Positions 43,529-52,095 of a stretch of DNA of 64,000 bases are shown in pieces; within the stretch, counting starts at the first letter, position 1; every line of letters begins with the position of its first letter. Origin of the DNA: Clostridium paridis (lineage in GTDB: Bacteria; Bacillota; Clostridia; Clostridiales; Clostridiaceae); NCBI RefSeq assembly GCF_016765615.1, contig NZ_JAESWA010000023.1, positions 186,001-250,000 of the forward strand, read 5' to 3'. The translations under genes and the position numbers were made by a program. The notes beneath the pieces were generated by a model. It saw only the letters and a program-made list of their open reading frames with translations. It ran no database searches and was not told the DNA's origin.

Positions 43529-44599
43529 ATGAGAGGAATTAATCTTGTTATTAAGGATACGGTCAATAGAATTAATGATTATAAAGATGATATTAATATA
43601 ATGGTGTTTAGTGAAACACATATTTCAGCAATAGAGAAGTATGTATTAAAGGATATTTTAAATAGTAACTTTAAATTTTCTATAGGAAGTAGCTGTCCAG
43701 TAACGCTTATTCCCCCATATTATATTGATTATTTATATAATTTAGCGCTGACAGAAGATGTTATTCTTGCAACTTACGGTGAATTGCTTAGAATTCCAGG
43801 AAGCTCAAGTGAGATTACCTTAGAAAAAGCAAAAGTTAAAGGTGCAAGTATACAAGTGATTTTTTCAAGTTTAGACGCTATTAACATAGCAATTCATAAT
43901 CAAAGCAAGAAAGTCATATTTCTTGCAACAGGCTTTGAAACAAATATTGGAGCAACAATAATTTCGTTAACTGAGGCTATAAATAAAGAATTAAATAATT
44001 TTTATATACTTTCACTTCATAGATGTATAAAAGGAATAATAAGTTATTTTATTAATGAACCAAAAGAAAAAGTAGATGGATTCATTCTCCCAGGAAATAT
44101 TTCGCTTATTATTGGTGAAGAAGGATATAGTTTTATTAACAAACATAAGATACCATCGGTTATAACTGGATTTTCTTTTCTAGATATAGTAAGCTCAGTG
44201 GAGATGATTGTTAATCAGAAGATAAAAAAAGAAGGTAAAGTTGAGGATAACTATAAATTATTTATACCTTATGATGGAAATGGACTTGCTAAATCACAAA
44301 TAGAAGAATTCTTCTATTCAAAAGCTGGAGATAATAGAGCCATAGGGAAGTTAGAGGAATCTATATATTCACTAAAGAGTAAGTATGATAGTTATGATAT
44401 TGAAAAAATATATCCATTAAGTAAATATATAGGTCAGACATGTAGTGGTGAAAACAAGATATGTGAAAAAGTAATTAAAGGAGAGTTAAACCCTACTAAG
44501 TGTATTTATTTTAAAAATGAATGTAAAGTTAGCACACCAATAGGTCCTACTATGGCATCAAGTGAAGGTGCTTGTTATGTATTAAATAAATATTTGTAA
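43529..44599 (+). CDS. HypD-like protein with catalytic cysteines missing
   Basis: 356 aa, collinear with HypD: GSSCPVTLIPPYYIDYL, LATYGELLRIPGS, ATGFETNIGATIISL, LSLHRC, VDGFILPGNISLIIG, VITGFSFLDIV, and a C-terminal cysteine cluster (TCSGENKICEKVIKG, TKCIYFKNEC, SSEGACYVL) that probably still holds 4Fe-4S. The active CGGHTH motif is replaced by SETHIS (Ser28) and CPVC by CPVT (Cys56 kept, Thr59). So the iron-ligand transfer residues are lost while the fold and cluster remain. Co-transcribed with the Cys-less HypC-like gene. Confidence 0.85.
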   Translation: MRGINLVIKDTVNRINDYKDDINIMVFSETHISAIEKYVLKDILNSNFKFSIGSSCPVTLIPPYYIDYLYNLALTEDVILATYGELLRIPGSSSEITLEKAKVKGASIQVIFSSLDAINIAIHNQSKKVIFLATGFETNIGATIISLTEAINKELNNFYILSLHRCIKGIISYFINEPKEKVDGFILPGNISLIIGEEGYSFINKHKIPSVITGFSFLDIVSSVEMIVNQKIKKEGKVEDNYKLFIPYDGNGLAKSQIEEFFYSKAGDNRAIGKLEESIYSLKSKYDSYDIEKIYPLSKYIGQTCSGENKICEKVIKGELNPTKCIYFKNECKVSTPIGPTMASSEGACYVLNKYL

Positions 44600-44605
44600 T
44601 ATATA

Positions 44606-44686
44606 ATAAAAACACAATGAGAATAAATAGAAATGCAGATAATTATAATGCATTAAGTATTCTTTACATGTGTTTTTATCTTTTTT
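44606..44686 (+). terminator. Long imperfect hairpin after the hypCD-like operon
   Basis: Nested arms: ATAAAAACACA (44606-44616) with TGTGTTTTTAT (44669-44679); AGAATA with TATTCT; AATGCA with TGCATT around a central A/T loop. A T-run (44681-44686) follows, so it can act as a terminator. Confidence 0.6.
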
Positions 44687-44755
44687 ATAGAAAGTTTATT
44701 TTACTTTTGAAAAACCAATAGTAAAATTAAGTTAGTGAATGAGAGGTGTATATAA

Positions 44756-45493
44756 GTGGAAGATCGAGAAAACTTAACAGAGGAAGATTTCCTAAGAAAT
44801 TATGATAGTTCAAAATATAAAAAGCCATCTGTAACAGTAGACAATATTATTTTCTGCATTAATAATTTTGGGGACAGAGACACCAAAAGTAATGAAACAA
44901 AAAGTGAAGATACCAAAAACTTGGGGGACAGAGGCACAAAAACTGTTGAATATTTTAATTATGGTATGGAAGTTCTTCTTATTAGAAGAGGAAATTATCC
45001 TGATAAAGGGAAGTGGGCTTTCCCAGGTGGTTTTATCGAAATGGACGAAAATTTGGAGGAGTCGGCACTTAGAGAATTAAGAGAAGAAACATTCATTGAA
45101 GGATTGGAATTTCAGCAATTGCAAGCATTTGGGGATGTAGGCAGAGATAAGAGGGATAGGATAATTACTATAGCCTACTTGGCGTTAATTAAGGATAAGA
45201 AGGAAGCAAAAGTAGGTGATGATGCTAAAGAAGCAAGCTGGTTTAAGGTTGAATGTAGAAAAACTCCTATAAATAATGCCGAAGAATATATTTTGGATAT
45301 TTATCTTAGAAATAATGAAATAGAAATTTGCCCTAAAGTCAAAGTAATAAGTAAAAAAGGCTATATATTAGAGAATAAGTCATATGAAATAATAGATAAA
45401 TCAGATATTGCTGGGGATCATGCAAAGTTATTAAGTGTTGCCATAGAAAAAGTTAAGGAAATAGAAAGACTAAAAAGCTATGAAGATAGATAG
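44756..45493 (+). CDS. Nudix hydrolase (ADP-ribose pyrophosphatase-like) with in-frame repeat insertion
   Basis: 245 aa. Nudix box region GGFIEMDENLEESALRELRE then ETFIEGL: all Glu/Arg positions are present but the conserved Gly after REET is Phe. FGDVGRDKRDRIITIAYLAL and the final GDHAKLLSVAIEKV place it in the NrtR/ADP-ribose hydrolase-like group; it has no winged helix. Next to nadCBA, so NAD metabolism is plausible. Residues about 36-63 (FGDRDTKSNETK, LGDRGTKT) are an insertion encoded by two GGGGACAGAG elements 54 bases apart, in frame. GTG start with GAGAGGTG. Confidence 0.88.
   Translation: MEDRENLTEEDFLRNYDSSKYKKPSVTVDNIIFCINNFGDRDTKSNETKSEDTKNLGDRGTKTVEYFNYGMEVLLIRRGNYPDKGKWAFPGGFIEMDENLEESALRELREETFIEGLEFQQLQAFGDVGRDKRDRIITIAYLALIKDKKEAKVGDDAKEASWFKVECRKTPINNAEEYILDIYLRNNEIEICPKVKVISKKGYILENKSYEIIDKSDIAGDHAKLLSVAIEKVKEIERLKSYEDR
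44870..44937 (+). repeat. Two GGGGACAGAG elements in frame inside the Nudix gene
   Basis: Copies at 44870-44879 (followed by ACACC) and 44924-44933 (followed by GCACA), head to tail, spaced 54 bases, each encoding GDR. The tail of the first matches the element before the RAYT gene. They fall between the N-terminal strand and the strand VLLIRRG, a surface-loop position where homologues are variable. Confidence 0.8.
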
Positions 45494-45511
45494 CAATACT
45501 AAATTAAAAGA

Positions 45512-45546
45512 GAGCTGCACTTGAATAATAATTTCAAATGCAGCTC
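45512..45546 (-). terminator. Terminator of the nadABC operon (possibly bidirectional)
   Basis: GAGCTGCACTTGAA (45512-45525) pairs with TTCAAATGCAGCTC (45533-45546) apart from one C-A mismatch. On the minus strand a TCTTTTAATTT run follows, fitting the end of nadC; on the plus strand it can also end the Nudix transcript. Confidence 0.75.
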
Positions 45547-45583
45547 ATTTAGCTCTCATAGCATTCATTGCTCTTAAAATATA

Positions 45584-46426
45584 CTATTTAATTTCTCTAA
45601 GATTTTTCATAGATAGGTCTAAAGGAGTCACAGAATGTGTTAATGCTCCAGAAGATATATAATCTATTCCAAGATTGCTGTAATTCTCTAGATTGTTAAG
45701 AGTGATGTTACCAGAACATTCAACTAAACATTTTCCATTAATAAGAGACAAAGCTTCTTTAATATTCTCAATACTCATGTTATCTAACATAATAATATCA
45801 ACACCTGCATCTAAGGCTTCCTTAACCATTTCTAGGGTTTCAGTCTCAACTTCAATCTTTCTAACAAATGAATTATTATTCTTAGCTAGTTCAACTGCTT
45901 TTTTTACACTTCCAGCAAAGGAAATATGATTATCTTTTAAGAGAACTCCATCAGACAAATTTTGTCTGTGATTTTCTCCACCTCCAACTTTAACAGAATA
46001 TTTTTCTAATATTCTTAGGTTAGGTGTGGTTTTTCTAGTATCCAAAATTTTTGTTTTAGAACCCTCAAGAATTTTAACAGCTTTATTTGTTGTAGTTGAA
46101 ATCCCACTCATCCTACCTAAAAGATTTAGAGCAACTCTTTCCCCCATAAGTATATTATGAGTGTTGCCAACCAATTCTCCAAATTTTTCACCAGTGAATG
46201 CTCTGTCCCCATCATTTTTATATAAAGATACAACAACATCTCCTAAAATAGCAAAAACTCTTTTAAAGACATCTAATCCTGCCAATATTCCGTCCTCTTT
46301 GGCAAGTAAATCAATTTTACTTATAGAACCAAGTGGAATAACTGAACTTGCAGAAATGTCTTCAGTTGGAATATCTTCTACTAAAGCATCTTTAATTATT
46401 TTATCTACTATAAGAAAATTCAACAT
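45584..46426 (-). CDS. nadC: Nicotinate-nucleotide pyrophosphorylase (quinolinate phosphoribosyltransferase)
   Basis: 280 aa. EDIPTEDISASSVIP at the N-terminus, NLLGRMSGISTTTNKAVKI, ILDTRKTTPNLRILEKYSV and GGGENHRQNLSDGVLLKDNH are the QPRTase signatures; VDIIMLDNMS and the final VECSGNITLNNL follow. Converts quinolinate and PRPP to nicotinate mononucleotide. Last gene of nadA-nadB-nadC; its start overlaps the nadB end by 26 bases. A GGGGACAGAG (46201-46210, minus) encodes GDRA in a loop. Confidence 0.95.
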   Translation of the reverse strand: MLNFLIVDKIIKDALVEDIPTEDISASSVIPLGSISKIDLLAKEDGILAGLDVFKRVFAILGDVVVSLYKNDGDRAFTGEKFGELVGNTHNILMGERVALNLLGRMSGISTTTNKAVKILEGSKTKILDTRKTTPNLRILEKYSVKVGGGENHRQNLSDGVLLKDNHISFAGSVKKAVELAKNNNSFVRKIEVETETLEMVKEALDAGVDIIMLDNMSIENIKEALSLINGKCLVECSGNITLNNLENYSNLGIDYISSGALTHSVTPLDLSMKNLREIK

Positions 46427-47705
46427 TTATATTATTTGCACTCCTTTTAAATAAGTTTATTGTATTAACTTTGTTTTCATAAATAAAATTATTAATATTG
46501 CCATCAATTAATGGATGATTCATATTAATAATTGGAATATCACATATACAAGAATTAATAGATTTAGCTGCGCGCCTTGAAAATACAAGGGCTTCTAAAA
46601 TAGAATTTGATGCTAACCTATTGGCACCATGAACTCCTGTACAACTTGTTTCTCCTACAGCATATAGGTATTTTAGAGAAGATTCAGAATGCGTATTTAC
46701 CTCTATGCCTCCCATAAAATAGTGTTGGGCGGGAGAGACTGGTATAGGTTCTTTAGTAATATCAATCCCTTTATTAAGACAATTTTCATATATAGCAGGA
46801 AATCTATTTTTAATAAAATCTTCATCTAAAAATGAAATGTCTAGAAAAACGTTAGGAACATTAAATTTTTTCATCTCATCAAATATTGCTTTTGAGACAA
46901 CATCCCTTGGGAGAAGCTCATTTATAAACCTCTGTCCCCTCGCATTTAGCAATTTTCCCCCTTCGCCTCTAACAGCTTCGGAGATTAAAAAACGTCTTGA
47001 ATCTGAGTTGTTATCATATAAAGCTGTAGGATGAATTTGGATGTACTTAAGATCTTTAAGCTTTATTTTATGCTTTATTGCTATGTTTATAGAATCACCA
47101 GTCAAGGCTCTTTGGTTAGTAGAATTTGCAAACAACCCCCCTATACCACCTGTAGCGAGAACAACTACTTTAGAATGAATAGAGATTTGATTATCATTAA
47201 TTAAAACTTGTCCGCCCACACAACAACGATTTTTTACTATTATATCTAGAAGAGTTGTATCTTCTAATATGGTAATATTGTTATGCTTTTTAACTGAACT
47301 TACTAATGTTTCTTGTACTGATTTTCCTGTTGAGTCTTTAACGTGAACAATTCTATTAATGCTGTGAGCACCTTCTCTTGTAAACTTAAAACCTTCAGGT
47401 GTTGAATCAAAAGGAACTCCTAAAGCTTCCAATCTCAATATATTTTCCATTGATTCCTTAGCCAGTATTTCTACAGCAGCAACATCATTTTTATATTTGC
47501 CAGCTTTTAAGGTATCACTTATAAATAGGGGAATATCTTCATCTGAAAGAGCAGTGGAGATACCTCCTTGTGCTAGATAACTATTGGTATCATTTAGTTT
47601 CCCCTTTGTAATAATGGTTACATTGATATCTTTATCTAAATTCAGTGCAAGATAAAGACCAGAAATTCCACTACCAACAATTAAAACATCTGTGTATTTT
47701 TCCAA
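46401..47705 (-). CDS. nadB: L-aspartate oxidase
   Basis: 434 aa flavoprotein. FAD motif VLIVGSGISGLYLAL, substrate-side TREGAHSINRIVHVKDSTG, HPTALYDN, EAVRGEGGKLLNARGQRF, and VSPAQHYFMGGIEV. Shorter than E. coli NadB (about 540 aa) because the C-terminal helical domain is minimal, as in other clostridia. Produces iminoaspartate for NadA. A GGGGACAGAG at 46930-46939 (minus) lies in the native RGQRF motif. Starts one base after nadA. Confidence 0.95.
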   Translation of the reverse strand: MEKYTDVLIVGSGISGLYLALNLDKDINVTIITKGKLNDTNSYLAQGGISTALSDEDIPLFISDTLKAGKYKNDVAAVEILAKESMENILRLEALGVPFDSTPEGFKFTREGAHSINRIVHVKDSTGKSVQETLVSSVKKHNNITILEDTTLLDIIVKNRCCVGGQVLINDNQISIHSKVVVLATGGIGGLFANSTNQRALTGDSINIAIKHKIKLKDLKYIQIHPTALYDNNSDSRRFLISEAVRGEGGKLLNARGQRFINELLPRDVVSKAIFDEMKKFNVPNVFLDISFLDEDFIKNRFPAIYENCLNKGIDITKEPIPVSPAQHYFMGGIEVNTHSESSLKYLYAVGETSCTGVHGANRLASNSILEALVFSRRAAKSINSCICDIPIINMNHPLIDGNINNFIYENKVNTINLFKRSANNINVEFSYSR

Positions 47706-47706
47706 C

Positions 47707-48621
47707 TTAATCCCTTCTTTGTGATAAAATATGCATATTTTCTAAAGATTTATATGCTTTGATTCTTATATCCTCGTCTATATTAATTTCATTTATGTTA
47801 TCTCTTAACGATAAATAAATATCTTCTAAATTAGTTTTTTTCATATTAATACAAGTCATAGTAGTACCAGGTACATAAAATTCCTTATCAGGACTCTTTT
47901 TTTTCATTTCATGAAGTACTCCTGATTCAGTAACTACAATAAATTCTTCGCTTGGAGAAGTTATTGAATAATCTATTATTTCCCCAGTGCTTCCAAGAAA
48001 ATCTGCTAATTCGCGTATTTCCCTTTCGCATTCAGGATGAACTAATATCTCAGCCTTAGGCTTTATTTCCTTTATAGCTTGTACATGTTGAGCCTTTACC
48101 TTCTTATGCGTTATACAATATCCATCCCATAAGTAAAATTTCTTATCAGGAAATTGTTCTGCAATGTATTCTCCTAGATTTTTGTCAGGCAAAAAGATTA
48201 TCTCCTCATTAGGTATATTTTTTATAATATTAACTGCGGAGGAGGAGGTTACGCATACATCACAAAGGCTTTTAACATCTGTATTTGAATTGATATAGCA
48301 GACAACAACTGCATTTGGATGTTCTTCCTTAAAATCCTTTAACTTATCTGCACTTGCCATGTCTGCCATTGGACAGCCTGCATCAGGATTTGGGAAAATA
48401 ATTTTTTTATTGGGTGAAAGAATTTTCGCACTTTCTGCCATAAATTTTACTCCGCAAAAAACAATAGTATCAGCAGGAGAACTCATAGCTACCTTACTTA
48501 GATAATAAGAATCACCAACATAGTCAGCTATATCTTGAACCTCATCAGACTGATAATAGTGTGCTAAAATAAGTGCATTTTTTTCTCTTTTTAGTTTGTT
48601 TATTTCCTCAATTAAATTCAT
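47707..48621 (-). CDS. nadA: Quinolinate synthase A
   Basis: 304 aa from ATG 48621 (MNLIEEINKLKREKNALILA), which has TTTGGAGTG ahead. Words LAHYYQSDEVQDIADYVGDS, VFCGVKFMAE, VVCYINSN, HPECEREI and PGTTMTCINMKKT carry the three cysteines (about residues 82, 169 and 256) that hold the 4Fe-4S cluster. The upstream extension (MIYCCIYSCK) has no ribosome site. It condenses iminoaspartate and dihydroxyacetone phosphate. Confidence 0.95.
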   Translation of the reverse strand: MNLIEEINKLKREKNALILAHYYQSDEVQDIADYVGDSYYLSKVAMSSPADTIVFCGVKFMAESAKILSPNKKIIFPNPDAGCPMADMASADKLKDFKEEHPNAVVVCYINSNTDVKSLCDVCVTSSSAVNIIKNIPNEEIIFLPDKNLGEYIAEQFPDKKFYLWDGYCITHKKVKAQHVQAIKEIKPKAEILVHPECEREIRELADFLGSTGEIIDYSITSPSEEFIVVTESGVLHEMKKKSPDKEFYVPGTTMTCINMKKTNLEDIYLSLRDNINEINIDEDIRIKAYKSLENMHILSQRRD

Positions 48622-48649
48622 AAATTCACACTCCAAAGCATATTTACAA

Positions 48650-48681
48650 CTGTATATACAGCAGTATATCATTACAGTAAA
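48650..48681 (-). promoter_or_regulatory. Promoter and operator-like palindrome of nadABC
   Basis: Minus strand TTTACT (plus 48676-48681), 17-base spacer, TATATA (plus 48653-48658). The perfect palindrome CTGTATATACAG (48650-48661) covers the -10, as expected for a repressor site; NiaR or another NAD-responsive regulator is the obvious candidate but I cannot match a consensus. Confidence 0.6.
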
Positions 48682-48836
48682 CTTTATTCAACTATGGAGG
48701 AAAATTTATAGTTTTGTAGCATAATTTAAGAAAAATTTAAATATTGTTAATTTGACTAACAAATAAATAAATGTAATAATTATAATAGGTTATTAAATAA
48801 CTTATAAAATAATATGATTAACTGGAGTTGTTTTAC

Positions 48837-49739
48837 ATGGATAAAGTTAGAAGGTTATCAAATATAATTATAGACAAATATAACAGAGTAAAATTAGATT
48901 TAAGATTTGATGGGGAATATTTAAATTACTTTGCAGCCTTACTTGAAGTGGTTAATAAGAAGGATGTTAATACAATCAATGTGAAAAATATAAGGAAGTA
49001 TTTTTCTAAAAATACTCCTTGGCATTCATCATTTAGAGGGACAGGTTTATACATAGTTTCACTGCTGATTTCACTAAAACATGAGGACTATAAATTAAAA
49101 GTAGATGAATTAATAAAAATAGAAGAAGAATTAATTTCGATGGGGTATAAAGAAGGTGGTTACTTAGCTTTAGCATGTTACATTTTATCTGAGTATGGAA
49201 AAGAGGATTTTGTTAATAAATTTCATAATGTTTTTATTAAAATTCAAAGGAAAAATTCCAAGATTACTTGGGAAGAAGATTATCCAATAGTGGCTTTGAT
49301 GGTAGCTAAAGAAATTACATTAGAATATATTGAAAAAAATTATAATGAATGTTTTAATTTATATGAGAACTTAGAAGCTAAAAGTTCAAATATCACTCAA
49401 GATATTGTAAATATGTCTTTAATATATAATGAAAAGTTTGATATTAACGAAAGTATTATAGATAATAAATTTGAACATCAATATGCTATTTTATATCCTT
49501 TATTTTTTAAGGATTATGATAAATACACAAATAAATTCGAGAGATGCCAAGACTTTCTTGAAGAACACACTGAGTTACAATTGTTCATGGATAAAAGCTT
49601 TAGAAAATTTTTGTCTTTTGCTCTAGTAATAATTAATGAAGAAAAACTAATTAAGGATGAAATTTGTGAGCTTATTGCAATTTGTATATTTAACTTTACA
49701 AAGACACAGGAAATGTCTATTTTAAGCGAATTAACGTAA
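48837..49739 (+). CDS. DUF4003-like conserved protein
   Basis: 300 aa, all-helical by appearance, no membrane segment or signal. It opens DKVRRLSNIIIDKYNRVK, has a central NTPWHSSFRGTGLYIVSLLI and GGYLALACYILSEYGKED, patterns I associate with the DUF4003 family of Firmicutes. ATG 48837 is nine bases after CTGGAG. Stands alone between nadA (divergent) and dinB. Function unknown. Confidence 0.65.
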   Translation: MDKVRRLSNIIIDKYNRVKLDLRFDGEYLNYFAALLEVVNKKDVNTINVKNIRKYFSKNTPWHSSFRGTGLYIVSLLISLKHEDYKLKVDELIKIEEELISMGYKEGGYLALACYILSEYGKEDFVNKFHNVFIKIQRKNSKITWEEDYPIVALMVAKEITLEYIEKNYNECFNLYENLEAKSSNITQDIVNMSLIYNEKFDINESIIDNKFEHQYAILYPLFFKDYDKYTNKFERCQDFLEEHTELQLFMDKSFRKFLSFALVIINEEKLIKDEICELIAICIFNFTKTQEMSILSELT

Positions 49740-49789
49740 TTAAGAGTTAATTCAATTAAAATTCACATAATTGTTTGAAAAGAGGAGTT

Positions 49790-50833
49790 ATGGAAAGAAG
49801 AATAATTCATGTAGATATGGATGCTTTTTTTGCCTCCGTAGAGGTTATGGATAACAAAACCTTGAAAGGTAAACCTGTTATTGTTGGTGGAACAAGTGAA
49901 AGAGGAGTTGTGTCAACATGTTCATATGAGGCGAGAGCTTATGGTGTACATTCTGCTATGCCTATTTTTATGGCTAAGGAAAGGTGTCCCCACGGAGTTT
50001 TTCTGCCAGTAAGATATGGACGATATAAGGATATTTCTAAAAAGGTATTTGATATATTAGAAGAGGTTTCTAATATAATAGAACCCCTTTCTATAGATGA
50101 GGCATACATAGAGATAACCTCTTCAAAGTTTGAGCCAATAGAAGCAGCTAAATATATAAAGAATAGAGTTAAGACAGAACTTGGTTTAACAATATCTGTA
50201 GGGATTTCCTATAATAAGTTTCTTGCGAAACTAGCATCAGATTGGAATAAACCTGATGGAATCATGGAAATAACAAAAGAGATGATGCCGGAAATTCTAT
50301 TTCCATTACCTATTTCAAAGGTATATGGATTAGGGGTCAAATCAGTACAAAAATTGAATAATATCGGGGTATTTAAGGTACATGAATTATATAAATTACC
50401 TAAAGAATTATTTTCATATTATTTTGGTAAATTTGGGAACGAAATATACGATAGAATAAGAGGCATAGATAATAGACCAGTTAAAATAAGTCATGAAAGA
50501 AAATCTATAGGTAAGGAAACAACTTTGAAACATAATACAAATAACATAAATGAGCTAAGAACTTACTTGGAAAATTTCTCAAGAGAAATATCGTATTTAT
50601 TATCTCAAAGAGAATTATCAGGAAGAACCATAACTATAAAATATAAGACCTGGGATTTTAAATCCCATACAAGAAGCAAGACGCTTAATACTTATATAAA
50701 TAGTTATGAAGATATATTTAATGAGTCTTTCAATATTTTAACAGAAGAGAACATAGAAGAAGACCTAAGACTTATCGGGTTATCCATTTCTTCATTAAAA
50801 GAGAATACTATGTATCAAATGAGATTGTTTTAA
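49790..50833 (+). CDS. dinB: DNA polymerase IV
   Basis: 347 aa Y-family polymerase. ERRIIHVDMDAFFASVEV carries the first catalytic Asp, LSIDEAYIEIT the second Asp/Glu pair, then VGISYNKFLAKLASDWNKPDG and the little-finger domain. The last residues QMRLF fit the QxxLF beta-clamp binding motif. Start ATG after AGAGGAG with a short gap; the canonical MERRIIHVDMD start supports it. Confidence 0.95.
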   Translation: MERRIIHVDMDAFFASVEVMDNKTLKGKPVIVGGTSERGVVSTCSYEARAYGVHSAMPIFMAKERCPHGVFLPVRYGRYKDISKKVFDILEEVSNIIEPLSIDEAYIEITSSKFEPIEAAKYIKNRVKTELGLTISVGISYNKFLAKLASDWNKPDGIMEITKEMMPEILFPLPISKVYGLGVKSVQKLNNIGVFKVHELYKLPKELFSYYFGKFGNEIYDRIRGIDNRPVKISHERKSIGKETTLKHNTNNINELRTYLENFSREISYLLSQRELSGRTITIKYKTWDFKSHTRSKTLNTYINSYEDIFNESFNILTEENIEEDLRLIGLSISSLKENTMYQMRLF

Positions 50834-50852
50834 ATCTACTTATGGAGGAAAG

Positions 50853-51185
50853 ATGAAAAGACTAGCTAAATGGGGAAGCTTTACTTTCTTAATTATATTT
50901 AATATTTTTTTGAGTTTATTTTACTTATTTTATTCAGCTGGATTTAAGTGGAAAGGTCTAGAATTTGATTTTGTATCATCTGCTATTCTCTCAATATTAG
51001 GAGGACTCCTAATTTTATTCATTCTTATTTCCTTGGGAATAAAATCAATAAAATATTACGTTTTAATACCTTTGGAGGTATTACTTATAATAAACTTATT
51101 AATGGTATTTCCTATTGGATTAAATAATATAATATTGTATTTTATACAAATTGCATTATTTTTAATTTATATAGTAGAGAAATAA
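50853..51185 (+). CDS. Small integral membrane protein of unknown function
   Basis: 110 aa, about four hydrophobic helices (residues 8-30, 41-62, 66-86, 88-108) and a short basic N-terminus (MKRLAKWG). Ribosome site GGAGGA, 19 bases after dinB, same strand. No recognised family. Confidence 0.7.
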   Translation: MKRLAKWGSFTFLIIFNIFLSLFYLFYSAGFKWKGLEFDFVSSAILSILGGLLILFILISLGIKSIKYYVLIPLEVLLIINLLMVFPIGLNNIILYFIQIALFLIYIVEK

Positions 51186-51191
51186 ATAAGG

Positions 51192-51220
51192 TAGACATAA
51201 TGTCAAATTTGCTTTATAAT
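51192..51220 (+). promoter_or_regulatory. SigA-type promoter of deoC
   Basis: TAGACA (51192-51197), 17-base spacer, TATAAT (51215-51220), 37 bases before the deoC ATG. Confidence 0.7.
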
Positions 51221-51257
51221 TTGTTTGAAAAAGTTTTCGAAGGTGAGGTTTTAAATT

Positions 51258-51932
51258 ATGAATGGTAGTGAATTAGCTAAAATAATAGACCATACTATAC
51301 TTAAACCAGAAGCAAGTATTGAAAGTGTTAAAAAGATATGTGAAGAAGCAGTAAAATACAATTTTGCATCTGTATGTATTAACCCTACAAATGTTAAGTT
51401 AGCTGCTGAGTTGGTAGCAGGAACAGATGTTAAAGTTTGTACAGTAATAGGATTCCCTTTAGGAGCTAATACTCCAAAAGTTAAAGCATTTGAGACAGAA
51501 GATGCAATAGCAAATGGTGCACATGAAGTAGACATGGTTATAAACATAGGAAGACTTAAAGATAAAGACTATGACTATGTAAGAGAAGATATAAAAGCTG
51601 TTGTTAATGCGGCAAAAGGTAAAGCGCTTACAAAAGTAATAATTGAAACATGTCTTTTAACTGATGAAGAGAAGGTAATGGCTTGTAAGCTTGCAAAAGA
51701 GGCAGGTGCTGATTTTGTAAAAACCTCAACAGGATTTTCAACTGGTGGAGCTACACCAGAAGATATAAAATTAATGAGAGAAACAGTAGGTCCTGATATG
51801 GGAGTTAAAGCATCTGGTGGAGTTAGAAGTTTGGCTGATGCTGAAGCAGTAGTTGCCAATGGAGCAACAAGAATAGGAGCTTCATCTTCAATAGAAATAG
51901 TTGAAGGAAAAACAGCAAAAGGAAACTATTAA
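51258..51932 (+). CDS. deoC: Deoxyribose-phosphate aldolase
   Basis: 224 aa TIM barrel. [34 protein letters not shown], and [14 protein letters not shown] with Schiff-base Lys at about residue 155; [15 protein letters not shown] and RIGASS follow. Cleaves deoxyribose-5-phosphate to glyceraldehyde-3-phosphate and acetaldehyde in nucleoside salvage. No other deo genes adjoin; own promoter and terminator make it a single-gene unit. Confidence 0.96.
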   Translation: MNGSELAKIIDHTILKPEASIESVKKICEEAVKYNFASVCINPTNVKLAAELVAGTDVKVCTVIGFPLGANTPKVKAFETEDAIANGAHEVDMVINIGRLKDKDYDYVREDIKAVVNAAKGKALTKVIIETCLLTDEEKVMACKLAKEAGADFVKTSTGFSTGGATPEDIKLMRETVGPDMGVKASGGVRSLADAEAVVANGATRIGASSSIEIVEGKTAKGNY

Positions 51933-51957
51933 AAAGTTAATAAAATATTATTTAAAA

Positions 51958-51994
51958 GATCGTCAGTTCATAATTGTGTCCTGACGATTTTTTT
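51958..51994 (+). terminator. Terminator of deoC
   Basis: ATCGTCAG (51959-51966) and CTGACGAT (51981-51988), 14-base loop, followed by a T-run. Confidence 0.88.
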
Positions 51995-52061
51995 ACTATT
52001 TAAATAAAAACTATGCCTAAAATAGACTATTTGGAATATTTATATATAAACAATTATTTTA

Positions 52062-52095
52062 AGGAGGAAACTACTCTCGCGAGTAGTTAAAGCCT
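52062..52095 (+). promoter_or_regulatory. Ribosome site separated from start by a hairpin (lon-like gene)
   Basis: AGGAGG at 52062-52067, then arms AACTACTC (52069-52076) and GAGTAGTT (52081-52088) around TCGC, then seven bases to ATG 52096. The linear gap is 28 bases, too long; folding leaves about eight. An in-frame stop (TAG 52084) excludes an upstream start. Confidence 0.75.

Noticed and set aside
43529-44599. Calling the HypD-like gene a normal hydrogenase maturation gene
   Set aside because: Its two catalytic cysteine motifs are lost and no hydrogenase context exists in the window.
31633-46939. GGGACAGAG as a Chi-, KOPS- or other replication-oriented signal
   Set aside because: Copies follow the direction of the host gene on both strands rather than one replication direction, and density is uneven along the window.
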